The notes under the pieces were generated by a model. The model was not told the DNA's origin, ran no database searches, and worked only from the letters and a program-made list of their open reading frames with translations. DNA of 64,000 nucleotides. It comes from Anaspis maculata (lineage: Eukaryota > Arthropoda > Insecta > Coleoptera > Scraptiidae). A program made the translations under genes and the position numbers. Numbering within the stretch: position 1 is the first letter of the stretch; the number at the start of each line of letters is the position of its first letter. The stretch lies in NCBI GenBank assembly GCA_949128115.1, contig OX421963.1:84453602-84517601 (forward strand). The letters are read 5' to 3'. Below are positions 1-11,599 of this stretch, in pieces.

Positions 1-289
1 CTCAAGTGGCAAAACGCTTGAAGCCACGACGAGAAGATGTTGATAACGGTTCAGAATCCAAATTAAAACGCCTCCAATAAAAATGTACCTGACGAATGTC
101 CCAAAGAATCCCCGAAGAAAACATTCCCAAAGAAGACGAAGCCCATGATTGAGCTTAGCTTCTATGAAAAAAAAGTCAAAAACCGGGTCCGAGATTATAA
201 GAAAGGGAAGGAATTTGTCGAAGGAGGCTTAATGGGCTGGCACTTGGACGAACAGGATGTATCAGTTGACGGGGTGATCATTCTTAGAG

Positions 290-620
290 ACATTGTGTTT
301 GTATCGGAAGGTGTGCGTTTCCATTTTTCTCTCGGTTTCATTGAAAATTGATGGAGGCGCCGAATGCCATCCGCTTAGAAACGCGACAAAAAGCACCATG
401 TGGCAAGCATTCAAGGATAAGATCATACTGAGATTTGGATGCCCAATCGCCATCATAACAGACAACGACCCGCAGTTTGGTAAGAAGTTCCAGAAAACGG
501 TGAGTGAATACAGGATACAAAAGTTTGACCTCGCCTCATATACGCTTTAAGCAAATCCGGTTGGGAGAGTGAACAGAGTATTGAGTAGTGAAACGGCCAC
601 AGTGGCCTGGGACCCCTTTC
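290..620 (+). pseudogene. Ty3/gypsy integrase core remnant
   Basis: Reading the plus strand gives a stretch resembling the catalytic core of a retrotransposon integrase. The segment ITDNDPQF (about 452-478) matches the family block around the second catalytic Asp. A stop codon at 548-550 is followed in the same frame by ANPVGRVNRVL (551-583), the block usually read as ANPVERVNR. The catalytic Glu of that block is Gly here. The first catalytic block, expected upstream, is not clear. The enzyme would insert retrotransposon cDNA into the host genome, but with a stop and a lost catalytic residue this copy is dead. No LTR in matching orientation is visible nearby; the LTR at 1133-1642 reads on the other strand. 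The family assignment is confident, the boundaries approximate. Confidence 0.75.
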
Positions 621-1132
621 TCAGTGGCAGAGAAACGATATATAAATGGTGCGATTCTCTGAAAAATAACACTCCATAAAGGCTCTGTTACGCTGTTATC
701 ACCCAGACAACAGCCAATGGCCGACAGAAATTTTTTCATAACGTAGCGTTTATGGAATGTTATTTTTTACAAAATAGCACTGAAAATCCCGATAACCAAA
801 ACGCAGAGAAAACTAACTTGAAAGGCCGCGAGGTGCAACCCACGGCGGTCTGTCTCCCAAACATGATTCTGGTTCACCAGCTCGATGGAAAAAAAGACTC
901 GAAATTTATAGGCTCGTAATTTTTTCAGGGGGACAAAAAGAACAAAAATCAACTTGTCGCTTCTTTGGCTTACAGCTCGAGGTGACAATACGAAACTCAA
1001 AATTCTGCTTCAAAAATTCGAAGTCCAAGATGACAGTGGATTATGCGCACGAAAACGCGATTCCAGTGGCGGAGCATGGGTGTGATAAACTCCGAACGAA
1101 ACAACTTATCTATAATCGAGGATTCAACGTAT
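621..1132. other. intergenic, nothing recognised
   Basis: This stretch joins the integrase remnant to the solo LTR. I find no motif, repeat or reading frame that I can assign; it may be decayed retrotransposon sequence. Confidence 0.4.
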
Positions 1133-1642
1133 TGTTACGATATCTCGCGTACGGGTTCAAATATAATTGAGACGATCGATTTAGAACACACACTGTTTAT
1201 TTCGGCGTACTACTACAATAAATGCCAACAATTATCCACTTGGAATTATCTCGCAGGTACTTCGCTTGTTACCGCTCGCTATCCAATTCACTACTGCCGC
1301 GAGCTGCCGGCTGATGCCTTATATAAGGCCTCCAAATGGTGTTCCCGAACCCTCTGTCTGCTTCCAGCAAATTCCATGGTGGTCTGGCATATGCGGTTTC
1401 TAGATCATTCCTGAATAATCGCACACGTTACCCGTATGCTTTCCATGTGTTCTGGAATCTGCGCCTCCGCCAAAGTGGACTGATGTGCCTTGATCGAACG
1501 TTCAACTCTCCATTGGGTTTCACATACGCGAACGCTCTGGAATGCACGAGATCGCTCCAGACCTCTACACTGCGATCTAATGGTGGAAAGATCCAGAAAC
1601 ATCGAGTGTTTACCTATATGTGCGAGATCGCCCCTCGTAACA
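1133..1642 (-). repeat. solo LTR, family A (gypsy-type), intact
   Basis: A 510-bp block begins TGTTACG and ends CGTAACA, the usual TG...CA form of an LTR. It aligns along its length, in reverse complement, with the split LTR at 27469-27577 plus 47536-47929 (503 bp without its insertion). A TATA-like palindrome, CCTTATATAAGG (1317-1328), corresponds to TATATA in the other copy. Flanking 4-mers are GTAT and ATAT, so a target duplication is plausible but imperfect. No internal retrotransposon sequence adjoins in the right orientation, so it is best called a solo LTR left by recombination. It also supplies the pre-insertion state of the site occupied by the 20-kb hAT-like element. Confidence 0.8.
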
Positions 1643-2254
1643 ATATTTTCGTTTCTTGTGAAAATGCCTTCGACTTCTAAAACAGCTGTTCATGACTCTC
1701 ACCGTTTTATCTACCTTGGTGCTTCGCAAATTACTCACGCTATTTCCATACTACTACCTCGGTGTGCACCTCGTTTGCGGGCCATAAAAAGTAGGAACCA
1801 ATCAAATCGTAAACTATGCTTCTTTAGGACGAGACCGGCACAATTTCTTTGAATATACGCACCCGTGTTATAAAAACTGCCAGCTATTGACGGGGAGCGG
1901 CAATAGCTTAGGTGCGAAACACCGAGTTATACGGCATGATGATGAGATGGAGAGTGACTAGCGAGGTGCGAAACACCGAGGTGTTATAGTTTCTTCTGAT
2001 TTCCATAAGCTTTTTTGTGATTATCTATATTTTCAATACAATAATGTGCGCATTCGAACAGGATGATTTTTATCCCGATTCTATTCGATATCTGAAGACT
2101 TTGTCCTTAGTTTTTTTGTCACTCTGACATCTCCCAAGATCAACATCCGCCTACAATAATATCTAAAGAAAACACTTCAAGGCATTCACTACATTGCTTT
2201 TTTTGATGCCAATCTTGCGTTGTAATTAAGCCCTCTGTACTGATGTGGAGAAGT
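1643..2254. other. intergenic with two copies of a small hairpin motif
   Basis: No gene is seen. The 16-mer GGTGCGAAACACCGAG occurs at 1911-1926 and again at 1965-1980. Each copy can form a GGTG/CACC stem with a CGAAA loop. The role is unknown. Confidence 0.4.
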
Positions 2255-2500
2255 CGTTAACAGAACAGCAATAGAACAAGAACCAGCACAGATCCCTGTG
2301 GGACACTGCAAAGTACCTATACTTTCCTTTTCCATCATATCTGCCCGGTGCCACCTCCTGTAGTAGGTATGACTTAATCTTTTTCAGTGATTGTATAAAT
2401 CAAATAACTAATAGGCTATGCCGAAGGACTATGTGGTCATGATGAGACCTTAGCAGAAACACGCTCGTTAAGCTCAAAAGCCATTTCACAGATATAATTT
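2255..2500 (-). pseudogene. non-LTR retrotransposon reverse transcriptase remnant
   Basis: On the minus strand, bases around 2287-2310 encode SVPQGSVL, the hallmark block of non-LTR (LINE-type) reverse transcriptases, usually GVPQGSVLGP. It is followed by a hydrophobic run where the family has PLLF. Upstream in the element's own direction (about 2320-2450), short segments in shifting frames resemble the basic region just before this block. Stops and frameshifts are frequent. The enzyme would copy element RNA at the target site; this copy is inactive. The motif is short, so the assignment rests on one strong block. The clade (Jockey, CR1 or related) cannot be decided. Confidence 0.5.
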
Positions 2501-5374
2501 TGATTGTTTGATTGTATGATATATCATGAAACTGTAGTCGCAGATGTGACAAGTACACTTTGTTCATCTAACAAGTTGGCACCCAATCCACAACAGACGC
2601 AAAGTGTGACAAAAGACGTCAAGGATCTTGACATAAATAGCCATGATTTTCAAATAAAACCAAAAAAAATATTCTTTTCAATAAAGTCATAATATTGTCC
2701 TATGCACATCCAACAATCCTCAGCAGAGCCTTTCCATCGTTCAGATGGCTTACCTAGCAAAGGATTGCCAATTCACGTGTTGCGTCAGATTTTCTTTTAC
2801 ACGTAGCTATTGACTTCAGTGTAATAGGATTCCAAATTCGGACTACCAAATAGGTGACAGTTTTCTTCAAAATAGGAATCGGGTCTCTTTGGTTATTTAG
2901 AGAGGTAAGAGGTAGAGCATTATTCTCAAAACTGGGTTTTCAGCAGAAAAACTCCTAGAATAACCTATTCGTTCTGATTTTTGAATGCCTCAGTGTAGGT
3001 ACTTATACAACTTTATACTTGTATATTTGTCAAAGCTACGAACTTTAGCAACACGGCTATGAGGTAATTTTCACCACAACACTTATGAATGCTATTTTCG
3101 TAATTAGCAAAAGGACCATCCTCCTTGTCAAAGCTTCCCATATTCGTATACCTGCCTACGGTATACACCGTGATACTCTTGACGATATAAAAATGACGCG
3201 AGCCTCTTCACACAGACCTTTTTGTTTCTCTTTGAGACGCAGAACTTTTTCTGCACCGAGTCTGACCCCCATAAGTCAATCTTACATAGATCTCGGGACC
3301 TCCCACGTCGATCACCGTGTGAATATTGTTGATTTGTCACGTCTTGAATTCACATATGAATGCATTGCGTCACCGTACATATTCGGCTTTCTATATAAAA
3401 ATCTGGAGGATATTATTGCTGCCCCGGTGATTGATAGATGATGATGGCACTTTAATGCCTATAGCATGGAAAGAGCTAGACGTAGATGTATACCTCTCAT
3501 GTATAAGCGAAAGCGATACAGTTTAATTAAAACACAAAATGATATGTAACGTCGTATAGGTATATACGATAATAATGTGCTTCATCAGTTGTGTCAACAA
3601 TAAATACCATTGCTGGCGTTTCTATTATATGCAAATAAATGTTGTTCAAATTGTAACGTACGGCCCTACAAGGCTCATATGTTCAGTGGCAACATGAAAA
3701 CGGTAACGTTTCAGTTTCACAAGGCTCCAGAAAGACAATGTGACGGGAGCAATATGTGGAAAATTAATCTAATAATTTTAAACTTTTGACAAACGGGCTA
3801 TAAGGTACATACATGCGCTATACTCACGGAGAAGTTCATAACATTCATTGGCATAGAAATACTTCCTGCAGGTACCTTTGAACGTTTGCGAGATTTCTCA
3901 CACCTGCCTTTAGTGATGGCCTAATGACTAACGAACTTCTCTCTGCAATTATTACCATTATTAGGCGGTATATAGTTAAACTTTTGTGTGGAATAGCGCA
4001 AGGGACATAAAATTGCCGAGCGCAGATCTGGGTGTGGAAACTCGTAAAATGGGTTTTCTATTGGCTTTGCGTTATCCTTCGCACATTGTTCCTAATGGTG
4101 GCCTGCGGGCGCATTTGAACAATGAACAAGTCGTCCTTAATGATCGACTGCCGATCGATCAGCGGCACATTTAAGTGCGCGTCGGCACAAATTAACAATT
4201 TTAGTGCAAAGAGCCATAAATTTTGAATTCACCGCGATGTGTGTTGCTGCTGCTGCAATGCCGGCGCGGTTCTGCCGATGCCGCTTCTTAACACGACGAG
4301 GGGAATTATTGCCAAAGTGCCAAAGCTCCCGGAAGCGTATGGAGTATAGTTGTGCCTTGCCTAGTTGGGAAAGATCATCGCGGGGCAGTAAAAAAGCATT
4401 TTGTAACTGAATGTGTTAGAAAGCCCAAAGCAATAAACAGGTGTTTGGATGTCTGAGAATCGGTTTTTGCCTTTGTTTCATATTTTATGCACGGTTATTA
4501 CGACTTTGTCGGGGCAATTTGAGAATTCTTGGGAAAAATGCGAATATACTGCGTCGTTTTCCTGTCGTTTCTAGGTGTTCTACAAGATAATTGAAGAAGA
4601 ATATGCAAGGTGCTGTCTGATTGCTTGTTGAAGTCTCCACGTAAAAGTTGTATGTCCAGTTGATATCGGTTGGTACAAGAACTATAATACTCTATGAACC
4701 TATTTCTAAAGCCCCATTTGAGTTTTATGTTTTATCATACATTGCATTCCACGTTCATACGTTGGATAGAGTTTCCCTTAAAAATTATAGTTTTCCATTG
4801 AGCATCACCGTTTTGTTCCTGATTATATGGCTGCTTGGTCTTACGTTTCCGCTGCACCCAAGCTTGGTTCGTAAAAAGCTCTTCCATTATTCTTCACGTT
4901 TCTTATTACAAAAATCTGGTTCGCCGAATTATATCGCAAAGATTGTGTTGAAATTCGTTCTTGGAAACACTGGCAATATTGTTTCGAATTATAATATTAA
5001 GTACTGTTATACGCCCGAGCGTCGAGCGCCAGGCAAATTTTATTGAATAAAAATGAAGAACATTACCTTGGGAATGAAAACTGTTGCACTAAAATGATTC
5101 CACGTTTCTTTGGGCTCTTTTTTATGAACCAATCATGGAAAAATTTTTGGCTCTAACCTTGACATTGAATAGGAGGTGTTCAAATGCAGACACACCTGGT
5201 TTTGGGAGACAAACAGCTTCAAAATGGAGATTTTTTTATGAAACTTCCTTATAGTCAAAAACGCAATGAGTATCAAGTATCATTGTACGCATTCAGGAAA
5301 ACGTAGCACAGGGAAGTGACAATCAGCAGGCGTAAGGCAGTATACAGAGTGTTTAAATGGAAACAAGCCACCCT
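2501..5374. other. intergenic, nothing recognised
   Basis: This AT-rich stretch has only short open frames. The longest (3085-3441 with 118 codons, 4648-5046 with 132 codons) match nothing I recognise and lack supporting signals, so they are not called as genes. Confidence 0.4.
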
Positions 5375-5522
5375 GAATGAATTTTTGCCTGGTGGAATTT
5401 GGAAAAATTCCCGAGACCTGTCGATTTCTGTTCCATACATTGGCAAATTTCTACCTTTAACCCCTTCATCTCCACCCACCTCAACTTCGAAATTCCCAAT
5501 GACACCACTTATCTTGCAATTA
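5375..5522 (+). repeat. truncated arm of the 8222-9296 foldback family
   Basis: The sequence from about 5375 to 5522 resembles the left arm of the element at 8222-9296 (compare 8270-8420): the ATACATTGGCAAATTTCTA block, the C-rich tract and the ATGACACCA block occur in the same order. No terminal inverted repeat is visible, so this is a fragment. Confidence 0.6.
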
Positions 5523-5784
5523 GTGATGTGAAATCACGTGTAATATAAAAAAATGTAAAATTTCAGTCAACTTACAAGTTTGACTGTCATTCATGTAGTT
5601 AGGAAAATGTATGCCCAATACAACTGTTACAGCCTACAAAAATAGATGACTGATGTTTCTGCTGAACTACCAACGGAACTGCTGATGACAATCAAAAAAA
5701 TCATTTGCGAATTGCAAATCAGAAATTATTTCTTGTACATAAAACTACCACTAGTAATCATGCAATTTTTTGTCAGCAATCATA

Positions 5785-6955
5785 CAGGGTGATTCATGAG
5801 TGACCTTACATAGGCTAATGGGAGATAGAGGACTTCGAGGCGAGTCAGGATCCACTGAAGAAATTCTATTTTCTCCGATGGTTACGAAGATACAGGGTGT
5901 TTTGTGTGTTTCGATGAAACTTTGATAAGCGATATTTCTGAAACGGCCAAAGGTATTTTGTTGAAATTCACCAGTAATATTTCTCTGTTGGAACTCATCC
6001 CGAAGCCATACCGGGTAAGTCGGAATCCAGGGCCGGGCTAGAAAAAAGGTGCCCCTTTTTTGTTTCATCAAAAAGTACATTTTCTGACCGCTTTTCTGAA
6101 AAACTACTATCGGATTCAAAAAGTTAAGGAAAAATGCTTTAGGAATCACTCTTCAATTTAGATGGCACACCTAAACCGTTTCGACAATAAAATTAAAAGT
6201 AAAATTTGTGGGTGAGTTCCCATTTTCGACCGGACATAATCGACTCATTGTTTGATCGAATTCATTTAAATTCATTTTTTGGCTTGTCTCTGTTGAATAG
6301 AAGGGCTTGGTTGGAAAAAAAATTCAGAGCTGACAATTTTTTTTTATGACAAAATCGAGAGCGAAACCAAAATTAGACTCGATTTGATCGTCAAGAAAAA
6401 ATTTCCGGCTATGGAATTTTTCTTACTACCAAGCCCTTCTGTTCCACAGAGACAAGCTAAAAAATGAATTTTAATGAATTCAATCAAACAATGAGTCGAT
6501 TATGTCCGGTCAAAAATGGAAACTTACCCACAAATATTACTTTTTATTTTTTTGTTGAAACGGTCTAGGTGTGCCATCTAAATTGAAGAGTGATTCTTGA
6601 AGCATTTTTCCTTAGCTTCTCGAATCCGATAACAGTTTTTCAGAAAAGCGGTCAGAAAATGTACTTTTTGATCAAATAAAAAAGGGGCACATTTTTTCAA
6701 TTTCGGCCCTGGATTTTGACTCACCCGGTATGACTTCTGGATAAGTTCCAGCAGAGAAATATTACTGGTAAATTTCAAAACAATATCTTCAGCCGTTTCA
6801 GAAATATCGCTGATCAAAGTTTCACACGAAACACACAAAACACCCTGTATCTTCGTAACCAATGGAGAAAACAAAATTTCCTTAGTAGATCCTGACTCGC
6901 CTCGAAGTCCTCTATCTCCCATTAGCCTATGTAAGGTCACTCATGAATCACCCTG
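5785..6955. mobile_element. foldback (long inverted repeat) element, CAGGGTG ends
   Basis: This 1,171-bp near-palindrome starts CAGGGTGATTCATGAG and ends with its reverse complement, flanked by TA on both sides (5783-5784, 6956-6957). The arms are each roughly 550 bp and meet near 6340-6400. No transposase is encoded, so it would be moved in trans. TA duplications and the terminal form fit a Tc1/mariner-related non-autonomous element. Arms differ at many positions, so the copy is not recent. A single arm of the same family lies at 24055-24270. As RNA or single-stranded DNA it would form a very long hairpin. Confidence 0.85.
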
Positions 6956-8221
6956 TATAGGTACCTATTCTGGCCTGGAAAGCTTATAGTGTCGGATATA
7001 TGGATTACTCGAAGTCATATTTTTTTTCTTCTTTTTTATTCTGTATAAAAATATGTATACATCAGAAACGTCAAACCAAAATATACATAAAAAAATAAAT
7101 AAGCAAATAAATTCTCACAAAAATCTTCAGAAATCTCGTAACTCGTAAATATACCGAGAAATCTTACAGACGTCTTTAAAAATCCCCGGAGATTTTTCTC
7201 GTAAATCTTCCAAAGTTCCTAGAAATCCCATACAAATCGTCGAAAATTCTCAAGTATTCCGCAGAAATCTATAGAAATGCGAAGAAATTTTTGGGAATCC
7301 TCAAAAATTTCCAGATATACCTACCTACCTACCTATAAAAAATCTTAAAAACCCTCAAGTCCCGTAGAAATCTCCACAAATCCATAGGAGGTGTCAGAGC
7401 ATTTTTAGAAATCCCATACGAATTTCAAGGGTCCCGTGAAAAGTTTTCAAAATCACTAGAAATTCCCATGAAAGTCCTCGGAAATTCTGTACAAATCCAT
7501 GGAAATTCTCAAAAATCTCGTAAAAATCGCTAAAACTCGCCAGGAACCTTCTAGAAATCTTGAAAATGATTCCGTGGAGACCTTGAAAGATTCCTCGAAT
7601 TTCCGCAGAAATCTTGAGAGATCCCTTTAATTCCCGTAGAATTTAGGAATTCCCAAATTTGCAGTTTTTCAAAATATTGTAGAAGTATTTAGAAATTCCT
7701 AGCAATCCCGTACAGATGTCAAACATTCCTCCTTCATAAAATTTCATCATTCACTCAGAATTTTGTAGAAATCTGCAAAAATCTTCAGAAATTCCCTCAA
7801 TTTTTGTATAAACCTTGAGAAATCTCTAAGAATTTTTGAAATTCAATAAAAATTTCTCAGATATCTCTAGAAACCCCGTAGAAATCTTTCGAAAACTTTG
7901 ACAATCTTGTAGCAATCTGAAAATTCCCACAGTAACCCTAAAAAATTTCGTGAATACCTTTGGGAATTACGTAGACGTTACGTACGTCACGTATCTCTAG
8001 CAATGCTCGAAAAGTCTTAAAAAATCGTACAATTCTTCAGAAATCCCTAGAAATCTCACACAAATCTTCATAAATTCTTGGAAATTCTGTAGAAATCTTG
8101 AGGAATCCATAGGAAGTTTTGGGATTCCTATAGAAAAGTCTCAAGAAATCTTTTCAAAAACTTCAGGAGTATTTCTGAAATCCCTAAAAATCCCGTAGAA
8201 ATCTGCAGAAGTCAATAGATA

Positions 8222-9296
8222 CAGGATGGCCCAACGAAAACAGAACAGAGAGGTTTTCGGGCATTTCACATGATTTTTCCGAAAAAAGCTCAGACAGCTC
8301 GATTTTTATATCGAGGGGGACACCTGATACATACATTGGCAAATTTCTATCTTTAGCCCCCTCACCCCTACCCACCTCAACTTCAGAATTTCAAATGACA
8401 CCATCTACTTTGCGATCAAATCAAAGAGAATCAAATTCTTTTTCTGAAAAAACTATTTCAAAAATTTTCAACCCCACCACCCATCTTCCTTAATTTCTCT
8501 GACTGCCCCATTTTATATCCTCGACCCCTCAATTCTCTTCAATTTAATCAGCGTCGTCCCAAATAGGATCTGAAGAGAAAATTTTCGGTGAAGAAAAGTG
8601 TTACCCAAATTCACCCCTTTCCTCTCCCCCACCCCAATTTCAAAACTTAACAGACACCACCTACTTTGTGATACATCGAATAAAAGGAAACTGATTTCTC
8701 TTTCTGAAAACAATTTTTTTGAAATTTTCAACACCTCTCCTGATAAATTGAGCATTCGGAGTATTTTAGGGGGAAAGGGAGCTTTTTGAAAATTCTGAAA
8801 ATATTTTAATCAGGGAGAGAATTCAATTCCCTTCGATTTGATGTATCACAAAGTGAGTAGTGTTATTTTAGATTTTGAAGTTGAGGTGGGGGAGTGAAGG
8901 GGTGAATTTGGGTGGCACTTTTTACACAGAAAATTTTCTCCCTCGATGCTGTGCAGGATGACGTAGACTGTACTGAAGATAACTGAGAGATCAAAAATAT
9001 TACATTGGAAACTCTGACAATTTTAGGAAGAAGGGGGTTGGGGTTGAGAATTATAGAAATACTTTTTCAGAAAGAGAATTTAATTTCCTTCAATTTGATA
9101 TATCGCAAAGTGGGTGGTGTCATTTGAAACTTCGAAGTTGGAGCGGGTGGGGGTGAGGGGGCTAAAGATAGAAATCCGCCAATATATGTTCCAGATGTCC
9201 CCCTCAATATGAAAATCGACCTGTTCGAGCTTTTTTCAAAAAACTGAGGTGAAATGCCCGAAAACCTCTCTGTTCTGTTTTCGTTGGGCCACCCTG
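8222..9296. mobile_element. foldback element, CAGG(A/G)TGGCCC ends
   Basis: This 1,075-bp near-palindrome has ends beginning CAGGATGGCCCAACGAAAAC on the left and the matching inverted sequence on the right, flanked by TA (8220-8221 and 9297-9298). The arms are about 530 bp, with C-rich tracts such as CCCCTCACCCCTACCCACC on one side and G-rich tracts on the other. It sits within the degenerate repeat domain, so it inserted after that domain formed. It has no transposase and is probably a non-autonomous TA-targeting element. A truncated relative is at 5375-5522. Confidence 0.85.
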
Positions 9297-10464
9297 TATT
9301 TCCAAGAATACTGAGCAATTTTGGGATTTCCAAACTAATCAACGGGAATCCGTAGAGATCCAGCAAAAATCCTCAAAAATCCCTAGCAATATTCCAGGAA
9401 TCTTCAAAACGTTGCATATGAGTCTTCAGAAATCCCTGAAGTCTTGAAAATGAACTCAGTCGAAAGAGGAAATAAGAATGAAAAGTGAAATAAAATCCTC
9501 AGAATTCTTGTAGGAATTTTCAGAAGCTCTCAAAAATCTTGTACAAATATTCAGAGATCTGTAATGAATTGTTAGAGCCTTCAGAAAATCAAAGGATATT
9601 GTAGAAATTTCTAGAACTCTCTAGAACTCCCTGTAATTCTTATAAATCTCGTAGAAATTTCTAGAGATATCTATAATAGAACATTTCCTCATAGAAAATC
9701 CATAGAAATATTGAAAACCTTGGAAACTTATGCGAATCTTCAGTCTGTGAAATACCCATGAAAGTCCTTGGAAATTCTATAGAAATCCACAGAAATTCTC
9801 AAAAATCTGGTAGAGATCTCTGAAACTCCCCAGGAACCTTCTAAGAATCTTCAAAGTGATTCCGTGGAGACCTTGAGAGAATTCTTCAATCTCCGTAGAA
9901 ATCTTTAGAGATCCCTTAAATTCCTGTAGAATTGAGGAATCCCCAGATTTGCAGTTTTCCAAAACCTTGTAGATGTATTTAGAAATTCCTAGCAATCCCG
10001 TACAGATGTCAAGAGTTTCTTTTCCATGAAATTTTATTATTCACTGGAAATCTTGTAGAAATTTTCAAAAATCATCAGAAATTCCTTAAATTGTTGTAGA
10101 AACCTTTAGGAATTTTTGAAAAGCAATACAAATTTCTCAGAAATCCCTAGAAATCCAGTAGGAATCTTTTGAAAACCTTGAAAATCTTGTAGCAATCTGG
10201 AAATTTCCACGGGAACCTTAAAAATTTTGAGAATTCCTTCGAGAATTACGTAGACACCTCTAGAAATGCTTGAAAAGTCCTAAAGAAATCTCGTGCAATT
10301 CTTTAGGGATCCCTAGAAATCCCAAACAAATCTTCATGAATTTCTGGAAATCCCGTAGAAATCTTGAGGAATCCATTGAGATTTTCAAAAATACTGAGCC
10401 ATTTTGGAACTCCCAAACTAATTAACGGGAATCCGTAGAGATCCAGCAGAAATCTTCAAAAATC

Positions 10465-10505
10465 CCTAGAAATTGATTGATTGGTTGATTGATATATATA
10501 TTTAT
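10465..10505 (-). repeat. (CAAT)n tail, probable 3' end of a minus-strand retroelement
   Basis: The plus strand carries a TTGATTGATTGGTTGATTGA run followed by TATATATTTATTG. Reversed, this reads as AATAAATATATA followed by (CAAT)n, the form of a non-LTR or SINE 3' tail. Similar tails occur at 11470-11520 and 12946-13000. Confidence 0.45.
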
Positions 10506-10716
10506 TGTGAACAATAACGTCCTACCATTATAATAAATGGTCTGTAAATACAAGGAATACTTAACAATAAAGAACATTACAAACTTAAAAAGTAAATTGA
10601 TATTGTGTGTTTATGTAGATATTGTATAAAAATATTTAGTAGATGAAACACTGAATTCCAGTAGGTAGGTAGATACAAAAAAATTTATCTAGTATAGTTA
10701 GTGTATAAGTGATGTT

Positions 10717-11112
10717 TCAAAATTCAAACGGGACGCGATTCTCCTGAATCGTTTTCATCCGGATTATAAGTACGTGATTGGTGCCAACCCCTTCATAAGA
10801 TTCAACATCAAAAGATGCATAGCCCAACTACGTATTTATAACTCGCGAGTTTTGATAATTTTTGTCAACGGGAGCTTCTGTAAAATCAAGAGAGACGTCA
10901 AATGCACACTCTGCAACTTGCGAAAACAAGAGAATCTGGATCACATTTTGTTTATGTGTCCATTGTATGACGGTTTGAGACCACCACTGCTCACTGGCGC
11001 GCGGGGAGACTCTCACGAGCTCCTAACAGACCCATCGAGAGAGGACATAGTCACCTTGGTCGACTATTTGCAAAAGAGCATGAAACTTAGAGCCTTTGCC
11101 ATGGGAGAGTAA
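10717..11112 (+). pseudogene. C-terminal end of a non-LTR retrotransposon polyprotein
   Basis: A frame ending at 11112 reads through a C-terminal region typical of Jockey/R1-type ORF2 proteins. The segment CTLCNLRKQENLDHILFMC shows the C-x2-C-x8-H-x4-C arrangement of the zinc-finger-like motif after the reverse transcriptase. Upstream residues (IAQLRIYNSR...) fit the preceding linker. The RT and endonuclease domains are missing, so this is a 5'-truncated insertion. A 3' UTR follows, with a 29-base T run (11135-11163) and a CATCATTATTATTATT end near 11342-11358. It lies within the degenerate repeat domain. The family is confident, the clade uncertain. Confidence 0.7.
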
Positions 11113-11131
11113 AAGCATTTTCTCTACTTTC

Positions 11132-11168
<37 letters not shown>

Positions 11169-11365
11169 AGAATGATCTTGTGCACCGGAGGTCTTTTAAA
11201 CAGCTTCATGTATGATTATGTAGTGTTCACTTTTTTGCGGGTTTTATTTCATTTTGCTGCTCGTGTTGCTACTTATGTTTCTTTTTAGTTGATTCATCTG
11301 CTTTGTTCATAATTTTAAATTGAGAGAACAATAAAGTATTATCATCATTATTATTATTAAAAATT
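11113..11365 (+). repeat. 3' UTR and (ATT)n-type tail of the non-LTR element
   Basis: Non-coding sequence runs from the stop at 11112 to a CATCATTATTATTATT microsatellite near 11342-11358, preceded by AATAAAG. This suits a non-LTR 3' end carrying a simple-repeat tail. Confidence 0.45.
11135..11163 (+). repeat. poly(T) run of 29
   Basis: An uninterrupted T run follows the non-LTR fragment. It could be an expanded simple repeat or the poly(A) tail of a minus-strand retro-insertion. Confidence 0.8.
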
Positions 11366-11469
11366 AAAACGGAATGTTTCAATGTCTCTAGAGCAATTGT
11401 TTCAACAGTATTTTTTGAAATAGAAAATTTTTTCGTGAAATCAATAAAAAATTTTGAAATGGTTCCAAC

Positions 11470-11550
11470 TGATTGATTGATTGATTGATTGCTCCATTTA
11501 TTCCCATCGACATACAACAGTGTTGTATGTGTACGTCAAGTGTACAAAAA
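11470..11550 (-). repeat. (CAAT)n-tailed retroelement 3' end, copy 1
   Basis: On the minus strand, CAACACTGTTGTATG...AATAAATGGAG is followed by (CAAT)n. A near-identical unit lies at 12946-13010. Both mark the left ends of the duplicated blocks listed at 11600 and 13010. Confidence 0.55.
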
Positions 11551-11599
11551 ATATTCCAGAAATCTTTCAAACGTTCCATACAAGTCTTTAGAAATCCCT

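Noticed and set aside
145..351. Frame ending in an IILRDIVFV segment, slightly like a Copia integrase linker
   Set aside because: The match is very short, the frame differs from the clear Ty3/gypsy integrase directly downstream, and domain order would be wrong.
3085..3441. 118-codon open frame
   Set aside because: No recognisable motif and a competing frame of 70 codons on the other strand.
4648..5046. 132-codon open frame, partly hydrophobic
   Set aside because: AT-rich context, no recognisable domain, no splice or promoter support; frames of this length are expected by chance.
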